Assembly (NCBI GenBank): GCA_910574895.1
Contig: CAJTDQ010000011.1
Span: 1-47,660, forward strand
Length of the DNA stretch: 47,660 nucleotides
Reading direction: 5' to 3'
Origin: Eubacteriaceae bacterium
GTDB taxonomy: Bacteria; Bacillota; Clostridia; Lachnospirales; Lachnospiraceae
The position numbers and the translations under genes are program-made. Under the pieces are notes generated by a model, which worked only from the letters and a program-made list of their open reading frames with translations, had not been told where the DNA came from and did not search any database. Below, in pieces: positions 32,084-41,061 of this stretch (positions are counted from its first letter, which is position 1; the number at the start of each line of letters is the position of its first letter).

Positions 32084-34438
32084 GTCGGGTAGGTCAGCGG
32101 TATTACTACCGCCTTCCCCCCTAAGAACCGTGCATGAAAGTTTCCCCTCACACGGCTCAAGCACTTATAAGCCCTGCATTACCAGAGCCGGTTCATCAAC
32201 ATTTTTCGAGTAATGGATAAATCTATGGCAGGCTGCGTGTAATAAAAACTTTCTCTCTTTGAAGTCTTCCCCTATAACTGTATGGATTCTGAAACCTTTT
32301 TCTACCGTTATCGCTTCCTTGCAGTATGGGCAGATTCCGCCCTGCGTTTTGTACAAAGCGTTCAGTTTCTTCCTGCCGCCTATCTCACGGAACATTCTTT
32401 CGGTATCCCTGTCCTCAAAATATTCTGCGTAACTGGCGTCGAATGGCGTCGCTTCTGACTTTGTTTTCAGCCACCTTACGATTTTTGTGTCAGTGGCATA
32501 AATCAGGTTGAGTTCAAACGAATCGCTCGTTTTCACGCTGAATGTCCAGATTCTTGTCCCGACCTGTCTGAAATATCTTTTCGCTATCCATTTGTGACTC
32601 TTTCGGGGATGTCTTCGTTTACACCACCGCCATAAGCATCTCCATACGTCAAAATCGAATCTCTCAAACGCATCCGTGGATACATTGTATTTGTGGAAAT
32701 TTACCCACCCTCGGATAACTGGGTTCAGTTTTCGGATTAAATCCTCCTGTTTCATGGATGGGTTCTGCTTTATGATTCCCCTTACTTTACTGATTATGGC
32801 TTTATAGTTCTTTTTGGATGGTTTGGTCAGAAGCTTGTCTTTGTACCACCGTATATTTGTCCCAAGAAAATCAAACCCGTCTTCGATATGGGTTATGACT
32901 GTCTTTTCCTCTGACAGTTCCAGCCCTCTTTCTGACAGGAAATCCCGTATGATTGGGAGCACTCCGTTTTCCAAAAGTTCCCTGCTCTCGCCAGTGACGA
33001 TGAAGTCATCCGCATAACGGATAAAATTGACTTTTGGGAAATATGATTTTCCATTGCTTTTCGTTTTGTGGTATTTCTCTTTTATCTTGGCTTCCAGTCC
33101 ATCCAGCACCATGTTACAGATAGTCGGTGAAATCGCTGAACCCTGCGGGCTTCCCAAATCTGTCGGGAATAGCTTCCCTGTTTCGATATAGCCGCTTTTT
33201 AACCATTTCCGCAGGATATCCTTATCCATTGGGATGTTGCTTAAAATCCACCCATGGCTGATGTTGTCAAAACAGCCTTTTATATCTCCTTCCAGCACCC
33301 ACTTCGGGGATTTCCCCTTGTTCAGACAGGTGAAGCATTGCTCAATAGCGTCCTGCACGCACCTTTTTGCCCTGAACCCATAGGAATTTGGGTCAGCGGT
33401 GGTTTCTGCAATCGGCTCTATCGCAAATTTATATAACGTCTGCATTGCCCTGTCCTTCATGCATGGTATGCTTAGGGGGCGTGGCTTTCCATTCTTTTTC
33501 GGGATATACACCCTTTTTAATGGCAATGGTTTGTAGCCCCTGCGTTTCAGTCCGAGAATTGCTTCATATTTCATTTTTGGGGTAGGCCATAATACTTTGT
33601 CTACGCCTGCCGTCTTTTTGCCTTTATTACCCGTCACCCTCCTTACGGCTAATGCACGCCCGTAAAAAGAGTGTGTGAGCAGCCACTGCAAAGATTTTAC
33701 CTTGCCTGTCCTGCCCTGTTGATGAGCCTTTACGATACGCATTTGCAGTTTTTTAACGTATGCCTCTGCCTTGTTCCAGTCTATGCTGTCCCATGCTTTG
33801 GCTGCGTCAGAAGTCGCACACGTTTTACCGTTCATTTGCCTTACTCCTTTCAAAAATCCTATAAACTCTCTCGTAATTAAGCACCCTGCGGAATTCTGCC
33901 CCCTTTCGGGTGGGGCAAATCTTGAACCCCTGTCCGTCCCCATTACAGGGTCGGCATTCGCTTCTTCCGCAATCCTTTTTCCGCATTCCCATCGGCTTTC
34001 CTTACGGTCGGCTTGCCCGTCTGGGCGAAAATACGGAGTTGACACGTTCCGCCTAACCAACAATTGATTGATAGTTTAGGTCCCACCTCTCCTCCGGCAG
34101 TCATTACGTCCGTGTATCCCCACTATACAAAAGGATAACCGACTGCACACCTTTTGGTTCAAGCCTGTCAGCTACTTTGGCTTGTTCGCCTTAACGAAGT
34201 TTATCAGTGGTTCAGTTAATTAACCATGCTATCAGTAAGCCTGCACCCTAACCGCCTTGTAGCTAGCAGTTTCATCTCCACCTCACGGTTTTGATTCCAA
34301 GTAGGGTTACTTTTATGCCCGCTTCCGAACAGTGCCATTGCTGGCAGAGCCGGGGACAACGGCTTCATCCAACGGAATGGATGGTTTGGTCTGTAATATT
34401 ACATCCAAACAGTTAAATTAAGCGACTTCGTGTCGCAC
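32084..34438 (-). mobile_element. Group II intron inserted in the helicase gene
   Basis: A 2355-nt ribozyme with an internal reverse transcriptase. The 5' end is GTGCGAC (34438-34432). The 3' end shows domain V (GAGCCGTGTGAGGGGAAAC...ACGGTTC, about 32162-32126) and domain VI with a bulged A near ...TACCCGAC at 32084. Joining 34439 to 32083 gives an unbroken frame ...DAYLY|QLVEG..., which fixes both ends to the base. The intron is on the same strand as the gene, as needed for splicing. Confidence 0.92.
32165..33835 (-). CDS. ltrA: Group II intron reverse transcriptase/maturase with HNH endonuclease
   Basis: 556 aa. Reverse transcriptase blocks include LPLKRVYIPKKNGKPRPLSIP, ILEGDIKGCFDNIS-like block 3 (VLEGDIKGCFDNISH), GSPQGSAISPTICN and the YADD active site (FIRYADDFIV). 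A maturase/X domain follows (about 380-470). The C-terminus carries an HNH endonuclease with CPYCKEAI, then a C/H cluster LLHAACHRFIHYS. ATG 33835 is chosen for AAGGAGTAAGGCAA upstream; the frame extends further upstream without a ribosome site. It aids splicing and retrohoming of the intron. Confidence 0.93.
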   Translation of the reverse strand: MNGKTCATSDAAKAWDSIDWNKAEAYVKKLQMRIVKAHQQGRTGKVKSLQWLLTHSFYGRALAVRRVTGNKGKKTAGVDKVLWPTPKMKYEAILGLKRRGYKPLPLKRVYIPKKNGKPRPLSIPCMKDRAMQTLYKFAIEPIAETTADPNSYGFRAKRCVQDAIEQCFTCLNKGKSPKWVLEGDIKGCFDNISHGWILSNIPMDKDILRKWLKSGYIETGKLFPTDLGSPQGSAISPTICNMVLDGLEAKIKEKYHKTKSNGKSYFPKVNFIRYADDFIVTGESRELLENGVLPIIRDFLSERGLELSEEKTVITHIEDGFDFLGTNIRWYKDKLLTKPSKKNYKAIISKVRGIIKQNPSMKQEDLIRKLNPVIRGWVNFHKYNVSTDAFERFDFDVWRCLWRWCKRRHPRKSHKWIAKRYFRQVGTRIWTFSVKTSDSFELNLIYATDTKIVRWLKTKSEATPFDASYAEYFEDRDTERMFREIGGRKKLNALYKTQGGICPYCKEAITVEKGFRIHTVIGEDFKERKFLLHAACHRFIHYSKNVDEPALVMQGL

Positions 34439-34541
34439 ATAGAGATACGCATCAAATGTCTGTTCTGTCACATAGCGGTAAACTTCCACTTCGGGAAACA
34501 TATTGCCCTGACGTTCCAGACGACCTTGACGCTGTTCCAAG
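34439..34541 (-). pseudogene. Helicase middle exon, 103 nt between intron and inner element
   Basis: Encodes LEQRQGRLERQGN followed by MFPEVEVYRYVTEQ and TFDAYLY, i.e. SNF2 helicase motif VI (QRxGR) and the following conserved block. It joins exactly to the N-terminal part at 45068 when the inner element is removed, and to 32083 when the intron is spliced. This short piece proves that both insertions hit the same gene. The last 24 codons of the inner recombinase are read from it in another frame. Confidence 0.9.
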
Positions 34542-36399
34542 CAAGTCGGTCATTTTTTACGGACAGTTCAATACATGCCATCCTTTTCTGTTCCCTGCTC
34601 CTGCGTTTGCTCTCGTTTGACTTCTCCCTCTGTATCCTCTTGGCACAAGCAGGGCAATACTTCGATATGCCAGAGCCGGGGACGTATTCAAAACCACATA
34701 CCGTACAATGTTTAGCGGGCAACGCCGTCCACCGCTTTGTGGGTGTGATATGTAATTCACCGACAAAGCCGATGAATTTATAGTAAATCTTGATTTCCTG
34801 TCTAATCGTTCCGTCCGCTGACTTCTCACGCTCCGAAACAAGTATCTTGTCTATCAGCGCATTTACAACCGTTGCGTCCAGTTCCTTTAAGCCTTGATAG
34901 TTGCGGATAAGGGAGAGGAAGTCACGGATTCCCTGCGATTTCTCGTAGCTTTCGTTGAGCGCTTCCGTTACTTCCCTTAACCGTGCTTCGATTTCAAGCT
35001 GTTCTTTCTGGTATTTCCCCGACATCATCTCGAAATTCCGCTCGGTGATACGCTCCATGACCTTATCCTCATAGAGAGAGGAAAACAGCCTGTCAAGCTC
35101 CGCAAGGCGTTTGTTCAGCTTCTTTTGTTCTTTCTCCATCGCCTTTGCCCTGCTCTGGTCTGTTTCCGTGAGCCGCTTCTCAATCGCCCTTACCGCCCGC
35201 TCGTCATTCACCGCCATATCCGCAAAGCGGTTGATGTCGGCAAGGACGGCGTTAAATAAATCTCTTGCTTCAATGGCGTGTGCGGTACACATGACGTTGC
35301 CGTACCTGCCATAATTATTACAGGTGTATTGTACGCAGTCGATAATGTCGGGGCGTTTCCTCCTGTTTGCGCTCATAGCCCGCAGAGCGTAGCCGCAGTC
35401 TGCACACTTGATAACGCCTGCAAAGATATTCTCAAATCCCCCTGCGTTCTGTTCCCGCCTGCGGCTCGTCATAAGCTGCTGTACGGTGTCAAATTCCTCC
35501 TGCGTGACTATCCCCTCATGGGTGTCGGGTATCACTTCCCATTCTTCGGGCAGCTTAGAAGGGCGTTTCTTGCTTTTCATGTTGGCGGCAATCCGCTTGT
35601 AGCCTGCAAGGTTTCCCGCATAGATAGGACTTCTTAAAATGCCCCTCACGCTGTTCTCGCTCCAAATATAGCGGTTTTCCTCGTTATCCTCAAAGTACCG
35701 TTCATAGCCTGCCGCCCCCTGCTCCGCCGCATAAGCGGCAGGGCGCAAGACGTGCTGTTTATTGATGTGTTTGCGGATTTTGGAGATTCCGTTTCCCGCA
35801 AGCGCAAGGTCGAATATCTCCCTTACAATGTGCGCCACCTTATCATCTATCAGCAGATGGTTATGGTCGGCGGGGTCTTTGATATACCCATAGGGCGCAT
35901 ACGTCCCCATGAATTTCCCCTGTTGAAACCTCGCTCGGTACGCCGATTTTATCTTAACTGATATGTCGGCGGCATACATTTCATTTAGGATATTGCGGAA
36001 CGGCGTGATGTCCATCACTGATTTATTGAGTGTGTCCACACCGTCATTGACCGCTATATACCGCACATTATTTTCGGGAAAAAAGACTTCCAGATATAAT
36101 CCGCAGTCAAGATAATTCCTCCCTAACCTTGATAAATCTTTCGTAATCACGCAGTTTATCAGCCCGTTTTCAATGTCCTTAATCATGTTCTGGAAGCTCG
36201 GTCTTTGGAAATTCGTACCAGAATAACCGTCGTCCACATACGTTTTTGCCAAGTGCCAGCCCTGCTTTTTCACATAATCCGTGAGGATGGATTTCTGCGT
36301 GGCAATGCTCGCACTCTCATTTTCCGTGCCATCGTCTTTCGATAGACGGCAGTAAATGCCGACTAAATAGATTTTCTTTTCTTCTTTGATTCCTGCCAT
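34468..36399 (-). CDS. Large serine recombinase of the inner element (TnpX-like)
   Basis: 643 aa. Catalytic domain at the N-terminus (VGIYCRLSKDDGTENES with the nucleophilic Ser in the YCRLS region; ITKDLSRLGRNYLD), Recombinase domain (about 170-290), zinc ribbon (CADCGYAL, then CNNYGRYGNVMC), coiled coil (about 380-480), and a C-terminal zinc-finger-like end (CTVCGFEYVPGSGISKYCPAC). GGAGG lies 9 nt before the ATG. The frame runs over the attachment site: the last 24 residues (AWNSVKVVWNV...) come from host helicase DNA, whereas on the excised circle it would end ...KNDRLV-stop. Confidence 0.92.
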   Translation of the reverse strand: MAGIKEEKKIYLVGIYCRLSKDDGTENESASIATQKSILTDYVKKQGWHLAKTYVDDGYSGTNFQRPSFQNMIKDIENGLINCVITKDLSRLGRNYLDCGLYLEVFFPENNVRYIAVNDGVDTLNKSVMDITPFRNILNEMYAADISVKIKSAYRARFQQGKFMGTYAPYGYIKDPADHNHLLIDDKVAHIVREIFDLALAGNGISKIRKHINKQHVLRPAAYAAEQGAAGYERYFEDNEENRYIWSENSVRGILRSPIYAGNLAGYKRIAANMKSKKRPSKLPEEWEVIPDTHEGIVTQEEFDTVQQLMTSRRREQNAGGFENIFAGVIKCADCGYALRAMSANRRKRPDIIDCVQYTCNNYGRYGNVMCTAHAIEARDLFNAVLADINRFADMAVNDERAVRAIEKRLTETDQSRAKAMEKEQKKLNKRLAELDRLFSSLYEDKVMERITERNFEMMSGKYQKEQLEIEARLREVTEALNESYEKSQGIRDFLSLIRNYQGLKELDATVVNALIDKILVSEREKSADGTIRQEIKIYYKFIGFVGELHITPTKRWTALPAKHCTVCGFEYVPGSGISKYCPACAKRIQREKSNESKRRSREQKRMACIELSVKNDRLAWNSVKVVWNVRAICFPKWKFTAM

Positions 36400-36452
36400 A
36401 CTGTAAAACCTCCGTATCTGCCCTAACGTTTTCGTGTTCCATTGCGTACATT

Positions 36453-36644
36453 CTAAGCGGATATCCCCTCATTGTCGAAGGTGTCGCCCTCGGCAATCTT
36501 CCTGCGTATATCCTCGGAAATAATCGGGATAAACGCCTCCGCAACGGTCTGTGTGCCAACATATTCACGGCTGACAATCATCTGCACTGGCTGTCTTGCC
36601 ACAATACGCTTTCTCTTTTTGTTCGCTTTCTTATCCTCGCCCAT
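36453..36644 (-). CDS. Small conserved transposon protein (63 aa)
   Basis: MGEDKKANKKRKRIVARQPV..., then VGTQTVAEAFIPIISEDIRRK. This basic small protein is commonly found just upstream of large serine recombinase genes in Clostridia, but I cannot name its family with confidence. It has AGGAAAG 9 nt before the ATG, which I prefer over the longer in-frame start at 36719. A recombination directionality or DNA-binding role is possible but unproven. Confidence 0.65.
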   Translation of the reverse strand: MGEDKKANKKRKRIVARQPVQMIVSREYVGTQTVAEAFIPIISEDIRRKIAEGDTFDNEGISA

Positions 36645-36715
36645 ACTCAAATCTTCCTTTCCAGACAGGGCAGGGGAGCGTCTGAAAACGTCCCCACCCT
36701 GCCAATCAGACACAA

Positions 36716-36946
36716 TCAATCCCCGCTGTTTATCTTTTTCTGCAATGCTTTAAAGAGCGCAGCCGCTTCATCAGCGGTCAACGTGATTCCCTTTCCGCAC
36801 TTCTCACGGCTGGGGGAAAAGCTGCGGATGTCATACTTTGGCTCTTTCCCATTCCATGAAATCAAGTTGATTTCCTTTGTATAGCCGCTGTCGCTCGTAG
36901 ACAATACGGCGATTTCCTTTACAATCTCATATTGAATAGCTTTCAT
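36716..36946 (-). CDS. YdbC/PC4-like single-stranded-DNA-binding protein
   Basis: 76 aa. The pattern YEIVKEIAVLSTSDSGYTKEINLISWNGKEPKYDIRSFSP followed by KCGKGITLTADEAAALFKAL matches the YdbC-type PC4 fold, which binds ssDNA as a dimer. It may protect DNA or assist transcription in the mobile element. The gene is in line with parB upstream and the 63-aa gene downstream. Confidence 0.85.
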   Translation of the reverse strand: MKAIQYEIVKEIAVLSTSDSGYTKEINLISWNGKEPKYDIRSFSPSREKCGKGITLTADEAAALFKALQKKINSGD

Positions 36947-37012
36947 TTCCTGTCTTGCCTTTCTGCTTTTTTATCTGTCCAAAGTTTCTATTTACTGCCC
37001 GAAAAGAGAAGA

Positions 37013-37867
37013 TTAGCGGCTGTCCCTGCCCCGTTTCCTCTGCAATTCACGCTCCAACAGTTTGATGATAGTGTCCTCCATCTGCTTGGGCGTTGTCCCT
37101 TTCGGGAAGTATTTCTTTAACCTCTCCATGCCAATTTTCACGGTTTCTTTCTGGTTTCCCTTTTCCTCCGTCATAATCGCAAAGATGGTGTCCATATCAA
37201 GCCGCCCGCTCTGGCTCAAGGTTTTCATCCGCTGTGCCTGTGAGAGTGAAGGCGTTGCTTCCTCGCTTTCCATTGTGGCGAATAGGTTTTCCTGCTCGCC
37301 TTTCTTCAGAAAGGACAGCTCCACCGCAGGCGTGAGGGCGATTTTCCCCTCGTCCACCATCTGTAAAATCGGCGGTATCAGTTCCGTTAATCGGATAAAT
37401 CTCTGCACGGTCATCCTGCCAACGCCGAATCCCTGCGCCACTTTATCGTCCGTCCGCAACTTCGTCCCAACTTGTGACGAGGTTAAATCCGTGCGGAAGC
37501 CCTGCCGCTTCATGGCTTCGGATTTCATCTTGTAGGCAAACGCCCGCTCCGATGGCAGGATATTTTCACGCTGTAAGTTGCTGTCCACAAGGGTGATGAT
37601 GGCTCGGTCACGGTCTAAGGGCAGGACAAAAGCGGGGACTGTGTTTATCCCTGCAAGCTCGGAAGCACGGACACGCCGCTGTCCCGCAATGATTTCGTAG
37701 CCGTTCCCGTCCTCTTTCGGGCGTGTGATTATCGGCGTTACAATGCCAAATTCCTTAATGCTTTCCGCTAACTCTGACAGCATTTCATCCTCCACCACAT
37801 GAAACGGATTGTCGGGAAACGGGTATAAATCTGCGGTCTTTAATACCTTAAAATCCTGTTTCTTCAT
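37013..37867 (-). CDS. parB: ParB/RepB/Spo0J partition protein
   Basis: 284 aa. The N-terminal ParB domain (LYPFPDNPFHVVEDEMLSELAESI, then EIIAGQRRVRASELAGI, the CTP-binding/arginine patch) is followed by the HTH region (VAQGFGVGRMTVQRFIRLTEL) and a short C-terminal dimerisation part. No ParA partner is present nearby, so it could be a ParB-like regulator rather than a full partition system. It lies 9 nt downstream of the MobV relaxase gene. Confidence 0.9.
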   Translation of the reverse strand: MKKQDFKVLKTADLYPFPDNPFHVVEDEMLSELAESIKEFGIVTPIITRPKEDGNGYEIIAGQRRVRASELAGINTVPAFVLPLDRDRAIITLVDSNLQRENILPSERAFAYKMKSEAMKRQGFRTDLTSSQVGTKLRTDDKVAQGFGVGRMTVQRFIRLTELIPPILQMVDEGKIALTPAVELSFLKKGEQENLFATMESEEATPSLSQAQRMKTLSQSGRLDMDTIFAIMTEEKGNQKETVKIGMERLKKYFPKGTTPKQMEDTIIKLLERELQRKRGRDSR

Positions 37868-37875
37868 TCACATTC

Positions 37876-38841
37876 CTACCTTTCTTTCGCTCTATTTCTA
37901 CTAGATTTTTGCAATTCCTCTAATACCTCTGGCGGGATTTTGGAGAGCAGCCGCCCCATCTGCTCGTTGGTTCTCTGCAACTCAAATATCCTCTGGTTGG
38001 CTTTCTGTACCTTTCGTTCCTGCTCGTACTTCTCATCACGCATACGCCCCGCATAGTCGGATTCCTGCCCGATTCTCTCTTTTAGGCTATCGATATACGC
38101 CTGCTGTTTGCCGATTTCCTTAGAGAATTTCTCCACGTCTGGAAGCCATGCGGAGAGCAGTTCTAACGCCTTATCCCTTTTCTTGCCAGCGTTAAAAGCG
38201 TTGATGTCGGAGAGGGCAGACACGATTTCCGCATACTGTTTATCTAGCCTGCCGCCTAACTTATAGAGCCATGTGGGGATGTGCTTGCGCTTCGTTTCCA
38301 TTGAGGACTGACCCCTTTCTAATTCGCTCCACCGTGCGGACATCCGTTCATGGTAGGCGGTCTGCCACTCGGAAAGGCTCTTTTGGTTGCCTAAAATTGA
38401 CTTCGCTGACAGCTTGTTGTCGGGCGTAAGCGGCACAAAGCATAGGTGCATATGGGGCGTTTTCTCGTCCATATGGACGACTGCGGAAAGGATATTCTGC
38501 TTTCCCACACGCTCCGAAATGAAGTCAAGAGCCGTCTGGAAATACGCTTTTTGTTCTTCGGGCGGTAAGCTGTTCATAAATTCGGGTGAAGCGGTGATGA
38601 GCGTTTCTACCATCATCACGCTGTCTTTTCTTACTTTACAGCCCGCTTCTTTTACCATTTGGTTTATCTCTTTCTTGTAAGTGTAGCGGGGCGGCTTCAC
38701 AAGATGGTAGTTATCTTTGGAGCGTCCCACGTCAATGTCTGGGTTGCTTTTATAGGCTTCTTTCTTCCGTTCGTTGTGGCGTTCACAAGCCGCAACGCCG
38801 CCTGCCTTGCGTTTCTGGAAACGCAGGATTGCATAGGGCAT
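37876..38841 (-). CDS. mobV: MobV-family relaxase (Pre/Mob)
   Basis: 321 aa. It starts MPYAILRFQKRKAGGVAACERHNER, the Pre/Mob pattern, has the metal and catalytic centre VVHMDEKTPHMHLCFVPL (HxDExxPHxH), and a C-terminal coiled coil. Such relaxases nick pMV158-type oriT sites, and a matching site lies about 200 nt upstream (39038-39080). The gene is shorter than pMV158 MobM (494 aa) at the C-terminus. It permits mobilization by the surrounding ICE or another helper. Confidence 0.9.
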   Translation of the reverse strand: MPYAILRFQKRKAGGVAACERHNERKKEAYKSNPDIDVGRSKDNYHLVKPPRYTYKKEINQMVKEAGCKVRKDSVMMVETLITASPEFMNSLPPEEQKAYFQTALDFISERVGKQNILSAVVHMDEKTPHMHLCFVPLTPDNKLSAKSILGNQKSLSEWQTAYHERMSARWSELERGQSSMETKRKHIPTWLYKLGGRLDKQYAEIVSALSDINAFNAGKKRDKALELLSAWLPDVEKFSKEIGKQQAYIDSLKERIGQESDYAGRMRDEKYEQERKVQKANQRIFELQRTNEQMGRLLSKIPPEVLEELQKSSRNRAKER

Positions 38842-38880
38842 AATTCATCTTCCTTTCTTCGGCGGGTAATCTCCCAAAAG

Positions 38881-39388
38881 GTGACGGTCGTGACGATGGT
38901 GACGGTGTTTTTGGGATACCCCCTGCCGCAAGGCATAGCCGTCACTATCACGCCAACATTCTTCCATCCGAAGCCGCAAGGCGCAGGATGGGGCAGGGCG
39001 TATGCCCTGCTTTAAGGGAGTCCAGAGGGAACGTCTGGCACACGACTTTGCGGAGCAAAGTGTAGTGTGTTACACCCTGTAAACGCAGTCGGAAAAATCG
39101 GAGGATTTTTCTGACCGCAGGGGTGGCTTTACGAGCCGAAAAGGGCGAGCAAAGCCCACGCCTGCACTTTGCGTTTACGGGGTGTTCTCCCGTAGGGCAG
39201 AACCGCCGATCTTACAAATATTTGCTATGACAGCGGCAGCAACAGGGGGTATCCCAAAAACACCGTCACGACCGTCACTAACCGTCACGCATAAGCCAGA
39301 GCCGCCGATTTCGCTTAGTTTTTAGGTGACAGTGGCGGCGGCAGGGGGTATCCCAGAAACACCGTCACCATCGTCACGACCGTCACCG
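38881..39388. repeat. Three copies of a 35-50 bp repeat flanking the oriT region, candidate origin
   Basis: Copy A (38881-38930) is inverted relative to copies B (39243-39278) and C (39339-39386). The common core is CAGGGGGTATCCCAAAAAC followed by 9-bp steps of CACCGTCAC or its complement (GTGACGGT-type). B and C together form a longer direct repeat starting CCGCCGAT. Copy C overlaps the C-terminal codons of the RepA-like gene. The arrangement resembles iterons of a replication origin. Confidence 0.65.
39038..39080 (+). promoter_or_regulatory. oriT: pMV158-like oriT (nick TAGTGTG/TTA)
   Basis: GCACACG, the hairpin ACTTTG-CGGAG-CAAAGT (39045-39061) and TAGTGTG/TTA (39063-39072) reproduce the layout of the pMV158 oriT recognised by MobV relaxases. 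The predicted nick is between 39069 and 39070 on the + strand. In this direction the mobV gene would enter the recipient last. A further inverted repeat pairs ACACCCTGTAAACGCA (39072-39087) with TGCGTTTACGGGGTGT (about 39169-39184). Confidence 0.85.
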
Positions 39389-40362
39389 TCCGTATCCTCC
39401 TGCCTTGCAAGGAAAATCAGCCTGTGGCTGTTCTTGCGGCAGAAGTCATAGCGGATATGGTTTTCAAGGAGAAAGTCAAGGCGGTACTCGTTCATCCACT
39501 TTGTCAAAACATTCGCCGCTGTCCCTGTTTCCCCTAAAGCGTCCAGTAATTCCGTTGCCGTTCCAGTCCATTCCTCCCTGCACTGCATGAAATCCACCAG
39601 CCGAAAAAGAATATCTGGTATCGCTTCTTTGGCAAGCTGTTCCTGCTCTTTCCTCTCCACCAGTTCCCAACTGCAATCATGGAAGCGGAGCGTGAACTCC
39701 TGATAGGGCGTGTCCCTGCCCGTCACATACAGCTTTGCGGCATTGGACGCACGGTTTTCCTGTTCCAGTACAAAAGTTGCGTCCGCACTCCCCGTCAATC
39801 CCGTCGTGCCAGACACTTTGTTGAACACGTCGCTGTCGTTCTGCTTTCGGATGTGGTGTACGACAATGACCGCCAATGAGTGCCTGTCGGCAAAGTCTTT
39901 GATAAGGGAGATGTCCCCATAATCGCTTGCATAGGCGTTGTCTTTGGATGCGGTGCGGACTTTCTGCAAGGTGTCAATCACAATGAGCCTGCTGTCGGGA
40001 TATTCTTTTAAATAATCCTCCAACTGCACGATAAGACCGTCTGACAGCTTGTCGCTTGCCACCGCAAAATGAAGCCGCCCGCTCGCTTCGTCCGTCAAGC
40101 GGAACAGCCTGTCCTGGATGCGGCAGAACGTGTCCTCAAGGCAGAGGTAAAGCACATCGCCCTCCTGCGTGGGCATATCCCACAAGGGGATTCCCTGCGA
40201 CACGCAAAGGCAGAGTTTTAACATGAGCCAGCTCTTGCCGATTTTCTGTGCGCCGCAGAACAGGGTTAAGCCCGTGGGTATCAGACCGCCCACCACAAAG
40301 GACGGTTTTTCAAGCGGCTCATAGAGGAGCGTGTCGGCGTTGACCGTCTGAAGCTTCTGCAT
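39322..40362 (-). CDS. RepA-like AAA ATPase / replicative helicase
   Basis: 346 aa. The RecA-fold core (AAA_25 type) has Walker A LTLFCGAQKIGKSWLML, Walker B RLIVIDTLQKVR, and the VIVVHHIRKQ motif, as in RSF1010-type RepA helicases. The C-terminal part is a winged-helix-like region (MQCREEWTGTATELLDAL). The last residues DTDGDGRDDGDG are encoded by the origin repeat. It suggests that the excised element can replicate as a circle; no separate primase or initiator is seen. Confidence 0.85.
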   Translation of the reverse strand: MQKLQTVNADTLLYEPLEKPSFVVGGLIPTGLTLFCGAQKIGKSWLMLKLCLCVSQGIPLWDMPTQEGDVLYLCLEDTFCRIQDRLFRLTDEASGRLHFAVASDKLSDGLIVQLEDYLKEYPDSRLIVIDTLQKVRTASKDNAYASDYGDISLIKDFADRHSLAVIVVHHIRKQNDSDVFNKVSGTTGLTGSADATFVLEQENRASNAAKLYVTGRDTPYQEFTLRFHDCSWELVERKEQEQLAKEAIPDILFRLVDFMQCREEWTGTATELLDALGETGTAANVLTKWMNEYRLDFLLENHIRYDFCRKNSHRLIFLARQEDTDGDGRDDGDGVSGIPPAAATVT

Positions 40363-40507
40363 GGGATTCCTCCTTTCGGGCGGTGTCTTTGGTTTTGTTG
40401 CACATAGATGTGACCTCCTTAAATAGATTTACTCCCACGGAAAAAGTGAGAGTATGTAATGCCGCCAGTCCCACGCAAAACGGATTTCTTTTTTCGGATG
40501 GTGGCGG

Positions 40508-40981
40508 TCACGGTTGGAGATACTTCCTCATTTCTGCCTTGACTTTCTCCCTTGCAACTGAAACGGACTTCTGGACAGCGGAAGCGGTGCAATGCTCCAT
40601 CTCGCCAATCTGGTAGAAATTAAAATCATACTCGTAATAGAGCAGGAAACGCCGCCTTTGTATCTCTGGCAGTTGGGCAACTGCTTTGTAAAACAATTCA
40701 TTCCGTTCTTTTTCAATCATTCTTTCATCAAGGCTCTTTGGCACTCTTAACGCACGTCTGTAAAGGGTTTCATCCCACACCTCGTTAAACTCCCTGTGCC
40801 GCTGGTTCCATTGCTGAAGGTTTCTGTTCCTCCTTTCCATCTGCCGAAATTCAATGAATAATTGTTCTGACACTTCCAGTTCGTGGTATTCCCCCTGCCC
40901 GTCCTTAAAACTGATAAAATACCTTTTACCGCTTTCCGTGGATGCCTCCCGAAGCGTGTATGTCTTTGCCCCGTATGCCAT
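40508..40981 (-). CDS. Sigma-70-like regulator A of the inner element (157 aa)
   Basis: MAYGAKTYTLREASTESG... with a C-terminal sigma region-4-like HTH (LPEIQRRRFLLYYEYDFNFYQIGEMEHCTASAVQKSVSVARE). The N-terminus resembles the region before the HTH in ICE sigma-like proteins. AGGAGGAAAGGAA before ATG 40981 decides the start. It is the nearest regulator upstream of the RepA-like gene and could control replication or transfer genes. Confidence 0.75.
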   Translation of the reverse strand: MAYGAKTYTLREASTESGKRYFISFKDGQGEYHELEVSEQLFIEFRQMERRNRNLQQWNQRHREFNEVWDETLYRRALRVPKSLDERMIEKERNELFYKAVAQLPEIQRRRFLLYYEYDFNFYQIGEMEHCTASAVQKSVSVAREKVKAEMRKYLQP

Positions 40982-41061
40982 TTCCTTTCCTCCTGCTAAA
41001 AAGTAGGAGAGCGTTTTTCTCTCCCCACCCAATAGCCCATAGGAAAGCCATGATTTCCCCT

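Noticed and set aside
32165-34063. Longer reverse transcriptase start at 34063
   Set aside because: The extra 76 codons lie in ribozyme domain sequence without a ribosome site; ATG 33835 has one.
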